Shown piece by piece: positions 24,545-38,435 of a DNA stretch of 64,000 nt. The stretch covers positions 2,593,001 through 2,657,000 of the forward strand of contig JAYKNF010000014.1 of assembly GCA_036172665.1 (NCBI GenBank), given 5' to 3'. This DNA comes from Prosopocoilus inquinatus. Taxonomy: Eukaryota; Arthropoda; Insecta; Coleoptera; Lucanidae. Numbering within the stretch: position 1 is the stretch's first letter; every line of letters starts with the position of its first letter. The notes beneath the pieces are model-generated. The model ran no database searches. It was not told the DNA's origin and saw nothing but the letters and a program-made list of their open reading frames with translations. The position numbers were made by a program, and so were the translations under genes.

Positions 24545-27500
24545 ATACATCACAGGAACAACGCTAATACGTGTTGTTTCGTTTAAAACTATTTCCAGCT
24601 TCTGCTGCGTCCGAAAACGTCGTATCTCACATTAGAGTTACTGGAGTCCATCGAAACGTCAAATAACATAGTAGCTAAGTAAGGATCGATTAGATACATC
24701 ACAGGAACAACGCTAATGCGTGTTGTTTCGTTTAAAACTATTTCCAGCTTCTGCTGCGTCCGAAAACGTCGTATCTCACATCAGAGCTACTGGAGTCCAT
24801 CGAAACGCCAAATAACATGATAGATAAGTAAGGATCGATTAGATACAGCACAGGAACAACGCTAATACGTGTTGTTTCGTTTAAAACTATTTCCAGCTCC
24901 TGCTGCTTCCAAAAACTTTGTATCTCACATCAGACTTACTGGAGTCCATCCAAACTTTAAATTACATGTTAGATTAGTAAGGATCGATTAAATACATCAC
25001 AGGAACGACGCTAATACGTGTTGTTTCGTTTAAAACTATTTCCAGCTTCTGCTGCGTCCGAAAACGTCGTATCTCACATCAGACTTACTGGAGTCCATCG
25101 AAACGTCAAATAACATGATAGATGAGTAAGGATCGATTAGATACATCACAGGAATGCGTGTTGTTTCGTTTAAAACTATTTCCATCTTCTGCTGCGTCCG
25201 AAAACGGCGTATCCCACATCAGAGCTACTGGAGTCCATCGAAACGCCAAATAACATGATAGATGAGTAAGGATCGATTAGATATATCACAGGAACAACGC
25301 TAATATGTGTTGTTTCGTTTAAAACTATTTCCAGCTGCTGCTGCGTCGGAAAATTTCGTATCTCACGTTAGAGTTACTGGAGTCCATCGAAACGTCAAAT
25401 AACATAGTAGCTAAGTAAGGATCGATTAGATACATCACAGGAACAACGCTAATAGGTGTTGTTTCGTTCAAAACTATTTCCAGCTTCTGCTGCGTCCAAA
25501 AACTTTGTATCTCACATCAGAGTTACTGGAGTCCATCCAAACGTCAAATAGCATGAGAGATGAGTAAGGATCGATTAGATATATCACAGGAACAACGCCA
25601 ATACGTGTTGCTTCGTTTAAAACTATTTCCAGCTTCTGCTGCGTCCGAAAACGTCGTATCTCACATTAGAGTTACTGGAATCCATCGAAACGTCAAATAA
25701 CATAGTAGCTAAGTAAGGATCGATTAGATACATCACAGGAACAACGCTAATGCGTGTTGTTTCGTTTAAAACTATTTCCAGCTTCTGCTGCGTCCGATAA
25801 CCTTGTATCTCACATTAGAGTTACTGGAGTCTGTCCAAACGTCAAATAACATGATAGATGAGTAAGGATCGATTAGATACATTACAGGAACAACGCTAAT
25901 ATGTGTTGTTTCGTTTAAAACTATTTCCAGCTGCTGCTGCGTCCGAAAACGTCGTATCTCACATCAGAGTTACTGGAGTCCATCGAAATGTCAAATAACA
26001 TGATAGATAAGTAAGGATCGATTAGATACAGCACAGGAACAACGCTAATGCGTGTTGTTTCGTTTAAAACTATTTCTAGCTTCAGCTGGGTCCGAGAACT
26101 TCGTATCTCACATCTAAGTTACTGGAGTTCATCGAAACGCCAAATAACATGATAGATGAGTAAGGATCGATTAGATACATCACAGGAACAACGCCAATGC
26201 GTGTTGTTTCGTTTAAAACTATTTCCAGCTTCTGCTGCGTCCGAAAATTTCGTATCTCACATTAGAGTTACTGGAGTCGATCGAAACGTCAAATAACATA
26301 GTAGCTAAGTAAGGATCGATTAGATATATCACAGGAACAACGCCAATACGTGTTGCTTCGTTTAAAACTATTTCCAGCTTCTGCTGCGTCCGAAAACTTC
26401 GTATCTCACATCAGAGTTACTGGAGTCCATCGAAACGTCAAATAACATGATAGATAAGTAATTATCGATTAGATACAGCACAGGAACAACGCTAATACGT
26501 GTTGTTTCGTTTAAAACTATTTCCAGCTCCTGCTGCGTCCAAAAACTTTGTATCTCACATCAGACTTGCTGGAGTCCATCCAAACGTCAAATAACATGAT
26601 AGATGAGTAAGGATCGATTAGATATATCACAGGAACAACGCTAATATGTGTTGTTTCGTTTCAAACTATTTCCAGCTGCTGCTGCGTCCGAAAATTTCGT
26701 ATCTCACATTAGAGTTACTGGAGTCCATCGAAACGTCAAATAACATAGTAGCTAAGTAAGGATCGATTAGATACATCACAGGAACAACGCTAATACGTGT
26801 TGTTTCGTTCAAAACTATTTCCAGCTTCTGCTGCGTCCAAAAACTTTGTATCTCACATCAGAGTTACTGGAGTCCATCCAAAAGTCAAATAATATGATAG
26901 ATGAGTAAGGATCGATTAGATACATCACAGGAACAACGCTAATACGTGTTGTTTCGTTTAAAACTATTTCCAGCTTCGGCTGCGTCCGAGAACTTCGTAT
27001 CTCAAGTCAGGGTTACTGGAGTCCATCCAAACGTCAAATAACATGATAGATAAGTAAGGATCGATTAGATACATCACAGGAACAACGCTAATGCATGTTG
27101 TTTCGTTTAAAACTATTTCTAGCTTCAGCTGCGTCCGAGAACTTCGTATCTCACATCTAAGTTACTGGAGTCCATCGTAACGCCAAATAACATGATAGAT
27201 GAGTAAGGATCGATTAGATACATCACAGGAACAACGCTAATGCGTGTTGTTTCGTTTAAAACTATTTCCAGCTTCTGCTGCGTCCGAGAACTTCGTATCT
27301 CACGTCAGGTTTACTGGAGTCCATCCAAACGTCAAATAACATGATAGATAAGTAAGGATCGATTAGATACAGCACAGGAACAACGCTAATACGTGTTCTT
27401 TCGTTTAAAACTATTTCCAGCTCCTGCTGCGTCCCAAAACTTTGTATCTCACATCAGACACACTGGAGTCCATCCAAACGTCAAATAATATGTTAGATAA

Positions 27501-30500
27501 GTAAGGATCGTTTAGATACATCACAGGAACAACGCTAATAGGTGGTGTATCGTTCAAAACTATTTCCAGCTTCTGCTGCGTCCGAAATCTTTGTATCTCT
27601 CATCAGAGTTACTGGAGTCCACCCAAACGTCAAATAACATTATAGATGAGTAAGGATCGATTAGATACATCACAGGAACAACGCTAATACGTGTTGTTTC
27701 GTTTAAAACTATTTCCAGCTTCTGCTACGTCCGAAAACGTCGTATCTCACATCAGAGTTACTGGAGTCCATCCAAACGTCAAATAACATGATAGATGAGT
27801 AAGGATCGATTAGATACATCACAGGAACAACGCTAATACGTGTTGTTTCGTTCAAAACTATTTCCAGCTTCTGCTGCGTCCAAAAACTTTGTATCTCACA
27901 TCAGACTTACTGGAGTGTATCCAAACGTTAAATAACATGTTAGATAAGTAAGGATCGTTTAGATACATCACAGGAACAACGCTAATAGGTGTTGTTTCGT
28001 TCAAAACTATTTCCAGCTCCTGCTGCGTCCCAAAACTTTGTATCTCACATCAGACACACTGGAGTCCATCTAAACGTCAAATAACATGTTAGATAAGTAA
28101 GGATCGTTTAGATACATCACAGGAACAACGCTAATAGGTGGTGTATCGTTCAAAAGTATTTCCAGCTTCTGCTGCGTCCGAAATCTTTGTATCTCTCATC
28201 AGAGTTACTGGAGTCCACCCAAACGTCAAATAACATGATAGATGAGTAAGGATCGATTAGATACATCACAGGAACAACGCTAATACGTGTTGTTTCGTTT
28301 AAAACTATTTCCAGCTCCTGCTGCGTCCCAAAACTTTGTATCTCACATCAGACACACTGGAGTCCATCTAAACGTCAAATAACATGTTAGATAAGTAAGG
28401 ATCGTTTAGATACATCACAGGAACAACGCTAATAGGTGGTGTATCGTTCAAAAGTATTTCCAGCTTCTGCTGCGTCCGAAATCTTTGTATCTCTCATCAG
28501 AGTTACTGGAGTCCACCCAAACGTCAAATAACATGATAGATAAGTAAGGATCGATTAGATACAGCACAGGAACAACGCTAATACGTGTTGTTTCGTTTAA
28601 AACTATTTCCAGCTCCTGCTGCGTCCAAAAACTTTGTATCTCACATCAGAGTTACTGGAGTCCATCCAAACGTCAAATAACATGATAGATGAGTAAGGAT
28701 CGATTAGATACATCACAGGAACAACGTTAATACGTGTTGTTTCGTTTAAAACTATTTCCAGCTTCGGCTGCGTCCGAGAACTTCGTATCTAAAGTCAGGG
28801 TTACTGGAGTCCATCCAAACGTCAAATAACATGATAGATAAGTAAGGATCGATTAGATACATCACAGGAACAACGCTAATGCATGTTGTTTCGTTTAAAA
28901 CTATTTCTAGCTTCAGCTGCGTCCGAGAACTTCGTATCTCACATCTAAGTTACTGGAGTCCATCGTAACGCCAAATAACATGATAGATGAGTAAGGATCG
29001 ATTAGATACAGCACAGGAACAACGCTAATACGTGTTGTTTCGTTTAAAACTATTTCCAGCTCCTGCTGCGTCCAAAAACTTTGTATCTCACATCAGACTT
29101 ACTGGAGTGTATCCAAACGTTAAATAACATGTTAGATAAGTAAGGATCGTTTAGATACATCACAGGAACAACGCTAATAGGTGTTGTTTCGTTCAAAACT
29201 ATTTCCAGCTTCTGCTGCGTCCGAAATCTTTGTATCTCTCATCCTAGTTACTGGAGTCCATCCAAACGTCAAATAACATGATAGATGAGTAAGGATCGAT
29301 TAGATACATCACAGGAACAACGCTAATACGAGTTATTTCGTTTAATACTATTTCCAGCTTCTGCTGCGTTCGGAAACGTCGTATCTCACATCAGAGTTAC
29401 TGGAGTCCATCGAAACGTCAAATAACATGATAGATGAGTAAGGATCGATTAGATACATCACAGGAACAACGCTAATGCCTGTTGCTTCGTTTAAAACTAT
29501 TTCCAGCTTCTGCTGCGTCCGAGAACTTCGTATCTCACGTCAGGGTTACTGGAGTCCATCCAAACGTCAAATATCATGATAGATAAGTAAGGATCGATTA
29601 GATACAGCACAGGAACAACGCTAATACGTGTTGTTTCGTTTAAAACTATTTCCAGCTCCTGCTGCGTCCCAAAACTTTGTATCTCACATCAGACTCACTG
29701 GAGTCCACCCAAACGTCAAATAACATGATAGATGAGTAAGGATCGATTAGATACATCACAGGAACAACGCTAATACGTGTTGTTTCGTTTAAAACTATTT
29801 CCAGCTTCTGCTGCGTCCGAAAACGTCGTATCTCACATCAGAGTTACTGGAGTCCATCCAAACGTCAAATAACATGATAGATAAGTAAGGATCGATTAGA
29901 TACAGCACAGGAACAACGCTAATACGTGTTGTTTCGTTTAAAACTATTTCCAGCTCCTGCTGCGTCCAAAAACTTTTTATCTCACATCAGAGTTACTGGA
30001 GTCCATCCAAACGTCAAATAACATGATAGATGAGTAAGGATCGATTAGATACATCGCCGGAACAACGCTAATACGTGTTGTTTCGTTTAAAACTATTTCC
30101 AGCTTCTGCTGCGTCCGAAAACGTCGTATCTCACATCAGAGTTACTGGAGTCCATCCAAACGTCAAATAACATGATAGATGAGTACGGATCGATTAGATA
30201 CATCACCGGAACAACGCTAATACTTGTTTCGTTTAAAACTATTTCCAGCTTCTGCTGCGTCCGAAAACTTCGTATCTCACATCAGAGTTACTGGAGTCCA
30301 TCGAAACGTCAAATAACATGATAGATAAGTAAGTATCGATTAGATACAGCACAGGAACAACGCTAATACGTGTTGTTTCGTTTAAAACTATTTCCAGCTC
30401 CTGCTGCGTCCAAAAACTTTGTATCTCACATCAGACTTACTGGAGTCCATCCAAACGTCAAATAACATGTTAGATAAGTAAGGATCGTTTAGATACATCA

Positions 30501-31817
30501 CAGGAACAACGCTAATACGTGTTGTTTCGTTCAAAACTATTTCCAGCTTCTGCTGCGTCCGATAACTTTGTATCTCACATCAGAGTTACTGGAGTCTGTC
30601 CAAACGTCAAATAACATGATAGATGAGTAAGGATCGATTAGATACATTACAGGAACAACGCTAATATGTGTTGTTTCGTTTAAAACTATTTCCAGCTGCT
30701 GCTGCGTCCGAAAACGTCGTATCTCACATCAGAGTTACTGGAGTCCATAGAGATGTCAAATAACATGATAGATAAGTAAGGATCGATTAGATACAGCACA
30801 GGAACAACGCTAATGCGTGTTGTTTCGTTTAAAACTATTTCTAGCTTCAGCTGGTTCCGAGAACTTCGTATCTCACATCTAAGTTACTGGAGTTCATCGA
30901 AACGCCAAATAACATGATAGATGAGTAAGGATCGATTAGATACATCACAGGAACAACGCTAATGCGTGTTGTTTCGTTTAAAACTATTTCCAGCTTCTGC
31001 TGCGTCCGAAAATTTCGTATCTCACATTAGAGTTACTGGAGTCCATCGAAACGTCAAATAACATAGTAGCTAAGTAAGGATCGATTAGATACATCACAGG
31101 AACAACGCTAATGCGTGTTGTTTCGTTCAAAACTATTTCCAGCTTCTGCTGCGTCCGAAAACGTCGTATCTCACATCAGAGTTACTGGAGCCCATCGAAA
31201 CGTCAAATAACATGATAGATAAGTAAGGATCGATTAGATACAGCACAGGAACAACGCTATAACGTGTTGTTTCGTTTAAAACTATTTCCAGCTTCTGCTG
31301 CGTCCGAAAACGTCGAATCTCACATCAGAGTTTCTGGAGCCCATCGAAACGTCAAATAACATGATAGATAAGTAAGGATCGATTAGATACATCACAGGAA
31401 CATCTATTCTAAAACTATTTCCAGCTTCTGCTGCGTCCGAGAACTTCGTATCTCACGTCAGGGTTACTGGAGTCCATCCAAACGTCAAATAACATAATAG
31501 ATAAGTAAGGATCGATTAGATACAGCACAGGAACAACGCTAATACGTGTTGTTTCGTTTAAAACTATTTCCAGCTCCTGCTGCGTCCAAAAACTTTGTAT
31601 CTCACATCAGACTTACTGGAGTCCATCCAAACGTCAAATAACATGTTAGATAAGTAAGGATCGTTTAGATACATCACAGGAACAACGCTAATACGTGTTG
31701 TTTCGTTCAAAACTATTTCCAGCTTCTACTGCGTCCGAGAACTTTGTATCTCCCATCAGAGTTACTGGAGTCCGTCCAAACGTCAAATAACATGATAGAT
31801 GAGTAAGGATCGATTAG
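24545..31817. repeat. 7.27-kb HOR unit, copy 1
   Basis: Matches 31,818 onward at offset 7,273 and 47,528-54,544 at offset 22,706 (22,709 after the 3-bp deletion at 30,233 in this copy). All copies share the 9-bp deletion (here 25,151), CCATCTTCTGCTG, GGCGTATCCCAC, GCATGAGAGATG or a near variant, and TCGATCGAAACG. This copy carries the 16-bp deletion with filler at 31,401. Only scattered single-base differences separate the copies. The unit includes segments related to zone I (8.2-9.0, 9.5-11.0 and 11.0-12.3 kb). Confidence 0.9.
31396..31415. other. 16-bp deletion with filler, copy 1
   Basis: CAGGAACATC is followed by TATTCTAAAACTATTTCC. The usual dyad and TTCGTTTAAAAC segment is missing, and TATTC fits neither flank cleanly. 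Net loss is 16 bp. An identical structure is at 54,110, so it predates the duplication of the unit. Confidence 0.88.
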
Positions 31818-34800
31818 ATACATCACAGGAACAACGATAATACGTGTTGTTTCGTTTAAAACTATTTCCAGCTTCTGCTGCGTCCGAAAACGTCGTATCT
31901 CACATTAGAGTTACTGGAGTCCATCGAAACGTCAAATAACATAGTAGCTAAGTAAGGATCGATTAGATACATCACAGGAACAACGCTAATGCGTGTTGTT
32001 TCGTTTAAAACTATTTCCAGCTTCTGCTGCGTCCGAAAACGTCGTATCTCACATCAGAGCTACTGGAGTCCATCGAAACGCCAAATAACATGATAGATAA
32101 GTAAGGATCGATTAGATACAGCACAGGAACAACGCTAATACGTGTTGTTTCGTTTAAAACTATTTCCAGCTCCTGCTGCTTCCAAAAACTTTGTATCTCA
32201 CATCAGACTTACTGGAGTCCATCCAAACTTTAAATTACATGTTAGATAAGTAAGGATCGATTAAATACATCACAGGAACGACGCTAATACGTGTTGTTTC
32301 GTTTAAAACTATTTCCAGCTTCTGCTGCGTCCGAAAACGTCGTATCTCACATCAGACTTACTGGAGTCCATCGAAACGTCAAATAACATGATAGATGAGT
32401 AAGGATCGATTAGATACATCACAGGAATGCGTGTTGTTTCGTTTAAAACTATTTCCATCTTCTGCTGCGTCCGAAAACGGCGTATCCCACATCAGAGCTA
32501 CTGGAGTCCATCGAAACGCCAAATAACATGATAGATGAGTAAGGATCGATTAGATATATCACAGGAACAACGCTAATATGTGTTGTTTCGTTTAAAACTA
32601 TTTCCAGCTGCTGCTGCGTCGGAAAATTTCGTATCTCACGTTAGAGTTACTGGAGTCCATCGAAACGTCAAATAACATAGTAGCTAAGTAAGGATCGATT
32701 AGATACATCACAGGAACAACGCTAATAGGTGTTGTTTCGTTCAAAACTATTTCCAGCTTCTGCTGCGTCCAAAAACTTTGTATCTCACATCAGAGTTACT
32801 GGAGTCCATCCAAACGTCAAATAGCATGAGAGATGAGTAAGGATCGATTAGATATATCACAGGAACAACGCCAATACGTGTTGCTTCGTTTAAAACTATT
32901 TCCAGCTTCTGCTGCGTCCGAAAACGTCGTATCTCACATTAGAGTTACTGGAATCCATCGAAACGTCAAATAACATAGTAGCTAAGTAAGGATCGATTAG
33001 ATACATCACAGGAACAACGCTAATGCGTGTTGTTTCGTTTAAAACTATTTCCAGCTTCTGCTGCGTCCGATAACCTTGTATCTCACATTAGAGTTACTGG
33101 AGTCTGTCCAAACGTCAAATAACATGATAGATGAGTAAGGATCGATTAGATACATTACAGGAACAACGCTAATATGTGTTGTTTCGTTTAAAACTATTTC
33201 CAGCTGCTGCTGCGTCCGAAAACGTCGTATCTCACATCAGAGTTACTGGAGTCCATCGAAATGTCAAATAACATGATAGATAAGTAAGGATCGATTAGAT
33301 ACAGCACAGGAACAACGCTAATGCGTGTTGTTTCGTTTAAAACTATTTCTAGCTTCAGCTGGGTCCGAGAACTTCGTATCTCACATCTAAGTTACTGGAG
33401 TTCATCGAAACGCCAAATAACATGATAGATGAGTAAGGATCGATTAGATACATCACAGGAACAACGCCAATGCGTGTTGTTTCGTTTAAAACTATTTCCA
33501 GCTTCTGCTGCGTCCGAAAATTTCGTATCTCACATTAGAGTTACTGGAGTCGATCGAAACGTCAAATAACATAGTAGCTAAGTAAGGATCGATTAGATAT
33601 ATCACAGGAACAACGCCAATACGTGTTGCTTCGTTTAAAACTATTTCCAGCTTCTGCTGCGTCCGAAAACTTCGTATCTCACATCAGAGTTACTGGAGTC
33701 CATCGAAACGTCAAATAACATGATAGATAAGTAATTATCGATTAGATACAGCACAGGAACAACGCTAATACGTGTTGTTTCGTTTAAAACTATTTCCAGC
33801 TCCTGCTGCGTCCAAAAACTTTGTATCTCACATCAGACTTGCTGGAGTCCATCCAAACGTCAAATAACATGATAGATGAGTAAGGATCGATTAGATACAT
33901 CACAGGAACAACGCTAATATGTGTTGTTTCGTTTCAAACTATTTCCAGCTGCTGCTGCGTCCGAAAATTTCGTATCTCACATTAGAGTTACTGGAGTCCA
34001 TCGAAACGTCAAATAACATAGTAGCTAAGTAAGGATCGATTAGATACATCACAGGAACAACGCTAATACGTGTTGTTTCGTTCAAAACTATTTCCAGCTT
34101 CTGCTGCGTCCAAAAACTTTGTATCTCACATCAGAGTTACTGGAGTCCATCCAAAAGTCAAATAATATGATAGATGAGTAAGGATCGATTAGATACAGCA
34201 CAGGAACAACGCTAATACGTGTTGTTTCGTTTAAAACTATTTCCAGCTTCGGCTGCGTCCGAGAACTTCGTATCTCAAGTCAGGGTTACTGGAGTCCATC
34301 CAAACGTCAAATAACATGATAGATAAGTAAGGATCGATTAGATACATCACAGGAACAACGCTAATGCATGTTGTTTCGTTTAAAACTATTTCTAGCTTCA
34401 GCTGCGTCCGAGAACTTCGTATCTCACATCTAAGTTACTGGAGTCCATCGTAACGCCAAATAACATGATAGATGAGTAAGGATCGATTAGATACATCACA
34501 GGAACAACGCTAATGCGTGTTGTTTCGTTTAAAACTATTTCCAGCTTCTGCTGCGTCCGAGAACTTCGTATCTCACGTCAGGTTTACTGGAGTCCATCCA
34601 AACGTCAAATAACATGATAGATAAGTAAGGATCGATTAGATACAGCACAGGAACAACGCTAATACGTGTTCTTTCGTTTAAAACTATTTCCAGCTCCTGC
34701 TGCGTCCCAAAACTTTGTATCTCACATCAGACACACTGGAGTCCATCCAAACGTCAAATAATATGTTAGATAAGTAAGGATCGTTTAGATACATCACAGG

Positions 34801-36450
34801 AACAACGCTAATAGGTGGTGTATCGTTCAAAACTATTTCCAGCTTCTGCTGCGTCCGAAATCTTTGTATCTCTCATCAGAGTTACTGGAGTCCACCCAAA
34901 CGTCAAATAACATTATAGATGAGTAAGGATCGATTAGATACATCACAGGAACAACGCTAATACGTGTTGTTTCGTTTAAAACTATTTCCAGCTTCTGCTA
35001 CGTCCGAAAACGTCGTATCTCACATCAGAGTTACTGGAGTCCATCCAAACGTCAAATAACATGATAGATGAGTAAGGATCGATTAGATACATCACAGGAA
35101 CAACGCTAATACGTGTTGTTTCGTTCAAAACTATTTCCAGCTTCTGCTGCGTCCAAAAACTTTGTATCTCACATCAGACTTACTGGAGTGTATCCAAACG
35201 TTAAATAACATGTTAGATAAGTAAGGATCGTTTAGATACATCACAGGAACAACGCTAATAGGTGTTGTTTCGTTCAAAACTATTTCCAGCTCCTGCTGCG
35301 TCCCAAAACTTTGTATCTCACATCAGACACACTGGAGTCCATCTAAACGTCAAATAACATGTTAGATAAGTAAGGATCGTTTAGATACATCACAGGAACA
35401 ACGCTAATAGGTGGTGTATCGTTCAAAAGTATTTCCAGCTTCTGCTGCGTCCGAAATCTTTGTATCTCTCATCAGAGTTACTGGAGTCCACCCAAACGTC
35501 AAATAACATGATAGATGAGTAAGGATCGATTAGATACATCACAGGAACAACGCTAATACGTGTTGTTTCGTTTAAAACTATTTCCAGCTCCTGCTGCGTC
35601 CCAAAACTTTGTATCTCACATCAGACACACTGGAGTCCATCTAAACGTCAAATAACATGTTAGATAAGTAAGGATCGTTTAGATACATCACAGGAACAAC
35701 GCTAATAGGTGGTGTATCGTTCAAAAGTATTTCCAGCTTCTGCTGCGTCCGAAATCTTTGTATCTCTCATCAGAGTTACTGGAGTCCACCCAAACGTCAA
35801 ATAACATGATAGATAAGTAAGGATCGATTAGATACAGCACAGGAACAACGCTAATACGTGTTGTTTCGTTTAAAACTATTTCCAGCTCCTGCTGCGTCCA
35901 AAAACTTTGTATCTCACATCAGAGTTACTGGAGTCCATCCAAACGTCAAATAACATGATAGATGAGTAAGGATCGATTAGATACATCACAGGAACAACGT
36001 TAATACGTGTTGTTTCGTTTAAAACTATTTCCAGCTTCGGCTGCGTCCGAGAACTTCGTATCTAAAGTCAGGGTTACTGGAGTCCATCCAAACGTCAAAT
36101 AACATGATAGATAAGTAAGGATCGATTAGATACATCACAGGAACAACGCTAATGCATGTTGTTTCGTTTAAAACTATTTCTAGCTTCAGCTGCGTCCGAG
36201 AACTTCGTATCTCACATCTAAGTTACTGGAGTCCATCGTAACGCCAAATAACATGATAGATGAGTAAGGATCGATTAGATACATCACAGGAACAACGCTA
36301 ATACGTGTTGTTTCGTTCAAAACTATTTCCAGCTTCTACTGCGTCCGAGAACTTTGTATCTCCCATCAGAGTTACTGGAGTCCGTCCAAACGTCAAATAA
36401 CATGATAGATGAGTAAGGATCGATTAGATACATCACAGGAACAACGCTAA
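31818..36450. repeat. 7.27-kb HOR unit, copy 2, with 18 internal monomers deleted
   Basis: Matches 24,545-29,008 up to about 36,281, then resumes at the equivalent of 31,671 in copy 1 (CTTCTACTGCG at 36,331 and 31,721, offset 4,610). The 2,663 bp absent equal 18 monomers minus 19 bp, the 19 bp being the 3-bp and 16-bp deletions that lie in the missing part of copy 1. The 9-bp deletion is at 32,424. Confidence 0.87.
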
Positions 36451-38435
36451 TATGTGTTGTTTCGTTTCAAACTATTTCCAGCTGCTGCTGCGTCTGAAAA
36501 TTTCATATCTCACATTAGAGTTACTGGAGTCCATCGAAACGTCAAATAACATAGTAGCTAAGTAAGGATCGATTAGATACATCACAGGAACAACGCTAAT
36601 ACGTGTTGTTTCGTTTAAAACTATTTCCAGCTCCTGCTGCGTCCGAAAACGTCGTATCTCACATCAGAGTTACTGGAGTCCATCCAAACGTCAAATAACA
36701 TGATAGATAAGTAAGGATCGATTAGATACAGCACAGGGACAACGCTAATACGTGTTGTTTCGTTTAAAACTATTTCCAGCTCCTGCTGCGTCCAAAAACT
36801 TTGTATCTCACATCAGACTTACTGGAGTGTATCCAAACGTTAAATAACATGTTAGATAAGTAAGGATCGTTTAGATACATCACAGGAACAACGCTAATAG
36901 GTGTTGTTTCGTTCAAAACTATTTCCAGCTTCTGCTGCGTCCGAAATCTTTGTATCTCTCATCCTAGTTACTGGAGTCCATCCAAACGTCAAATAACATG
37001 ATAGCTGAGTAAGGATCGATTAGATACATCACAGGAACAACGCTAATACGTGTTGTTTCGTTTAAAACTATTTCCAGCTTCTGCTGCGTCCGAAAACGTC
37101 GTATCTCACATCAGAGTTACTGGAGTCCATCCAAACGTCAAATAACATGATAGATAAGTAAGGATCGATTAGATACAGCACAGGAACAACGCTAATACGT
37201 GTTGTTTCGTTTAAACCTATTTCCAGCTCCTGCTGCGTCCAAAAACTTTGTATCTCACATCAGAGTTACTGGAGTCCATCCAAACGTCAAATAACATGAT
37301 AGATGAGTAAGGATCGATTAGATACATCACAGGAACAACGCTAATACGTGTTGTTTCGTTTAAAACTATTTCCAGCTTCTGCTGCGTCCGAAAACTTCGT
37401 ATCTCACATCAGAGTTACTGGAGTCCATCGAAACGTCAAATAACATGATAGATAAGTAAGTATCGATTAGATACAGCACAGGAACAACGCTAATACGTGT
37501 TGTTTCGTTTAAAACTATTTCCAGCTCCTGTTGCGTCCAAAAACTTTGTATCTCACATCAGACTTACTGGAGTCCATCCAAACGTCAAATAACATGTTAG
37601 ATAAGTAAGGATCGTTTAGATACATCACAGGAACAACGCTAATACGTGTTGTTTCGTTCAAAACTATTTCCAGCTTCTGCTGCGTCCGATAACTTTGTAT
37701 CTCACATCAGAGTTACTGGAGTCTGTCCAAACGTCAAATAACATGATAGATGAGTAAGGATCGATTAGATACATTACAGGAACAACGCTAATATGTGTTG
37801 TTTCGTTTAAAACTATTTCCAGCTCCTGCTGCGTCCCAAAACTTTGTATCTCACATCAGACACACTGGAGTCCATCCAAACGTCAAATAACATGTTAGAT
37901 AAGTAAGGATCGTTTAGATACATCACAGGAACAACGCTAATACGTGTTGTTTCGTTTAAAACTATTTCCAGCTCCTGCTGCGTCCAAAAACTTTGTATCT
38001 CACATCAGACTTACTGGAGTGTATCCAAACGTTAAATAACATGTTAGATAAGGAAGGATCGTTTAGATACATCACAGGAACAACGCTAATAGGTGTTGTT
38101 TCGTTCAAAACTATTTCCAGCTGCTGCTGCGTCCGAAAACGTCGTATCTCACATCAGAGTTACTGGAGTCCATCGAAATGTCAAATAACATGATAGATAA
38201 GTAAGGATCGATTAGATACAGCACAGGAACAACGCTAATGCGTGTTGTTTCGTTCAAAACTATTTCCAGCTTCTGCTGCGTCCGAAAACGTCGAATCTCA
38301 CATCAGAGTTACTGGAGCCCATCGAAACGTCAAATAACATGATAGATAAGTAAGGATCGATTAGATACATCACAGGAACATCGCTAATGCGTGTTGTTTC
38401 GTTTAAAACTATTTCCAGCTTCTGCTGCGTCCGAA
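36317..38435. repeat. Module Q, truncated copy (one monomer lost)
   Basis: Matches 40,191 onward at 3,874 bp (26 monomers) until about 38,120, then at 4,023 bp (27 monomers). One monomer has been lost at about 38,120, joining the left part of a GATAAGGAAGG monomer to a GCTGCTGCTGCG half. It also matches 54,416 onward at 18,099. It leads directly into module P without linker L. Confidence 0.8.

Noticed and set aside
37993..38193. A 66-codon open frame, + strand, with six near-identical relatives downstream
   Set aside because: It lies entirely inside satellite monomers, has no recognisable domain, and exists because a stop codon was lost in one monomer variant or because a monomer was lost. 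The 149-bp period is not a multiple of three. Not annotated as a gene.
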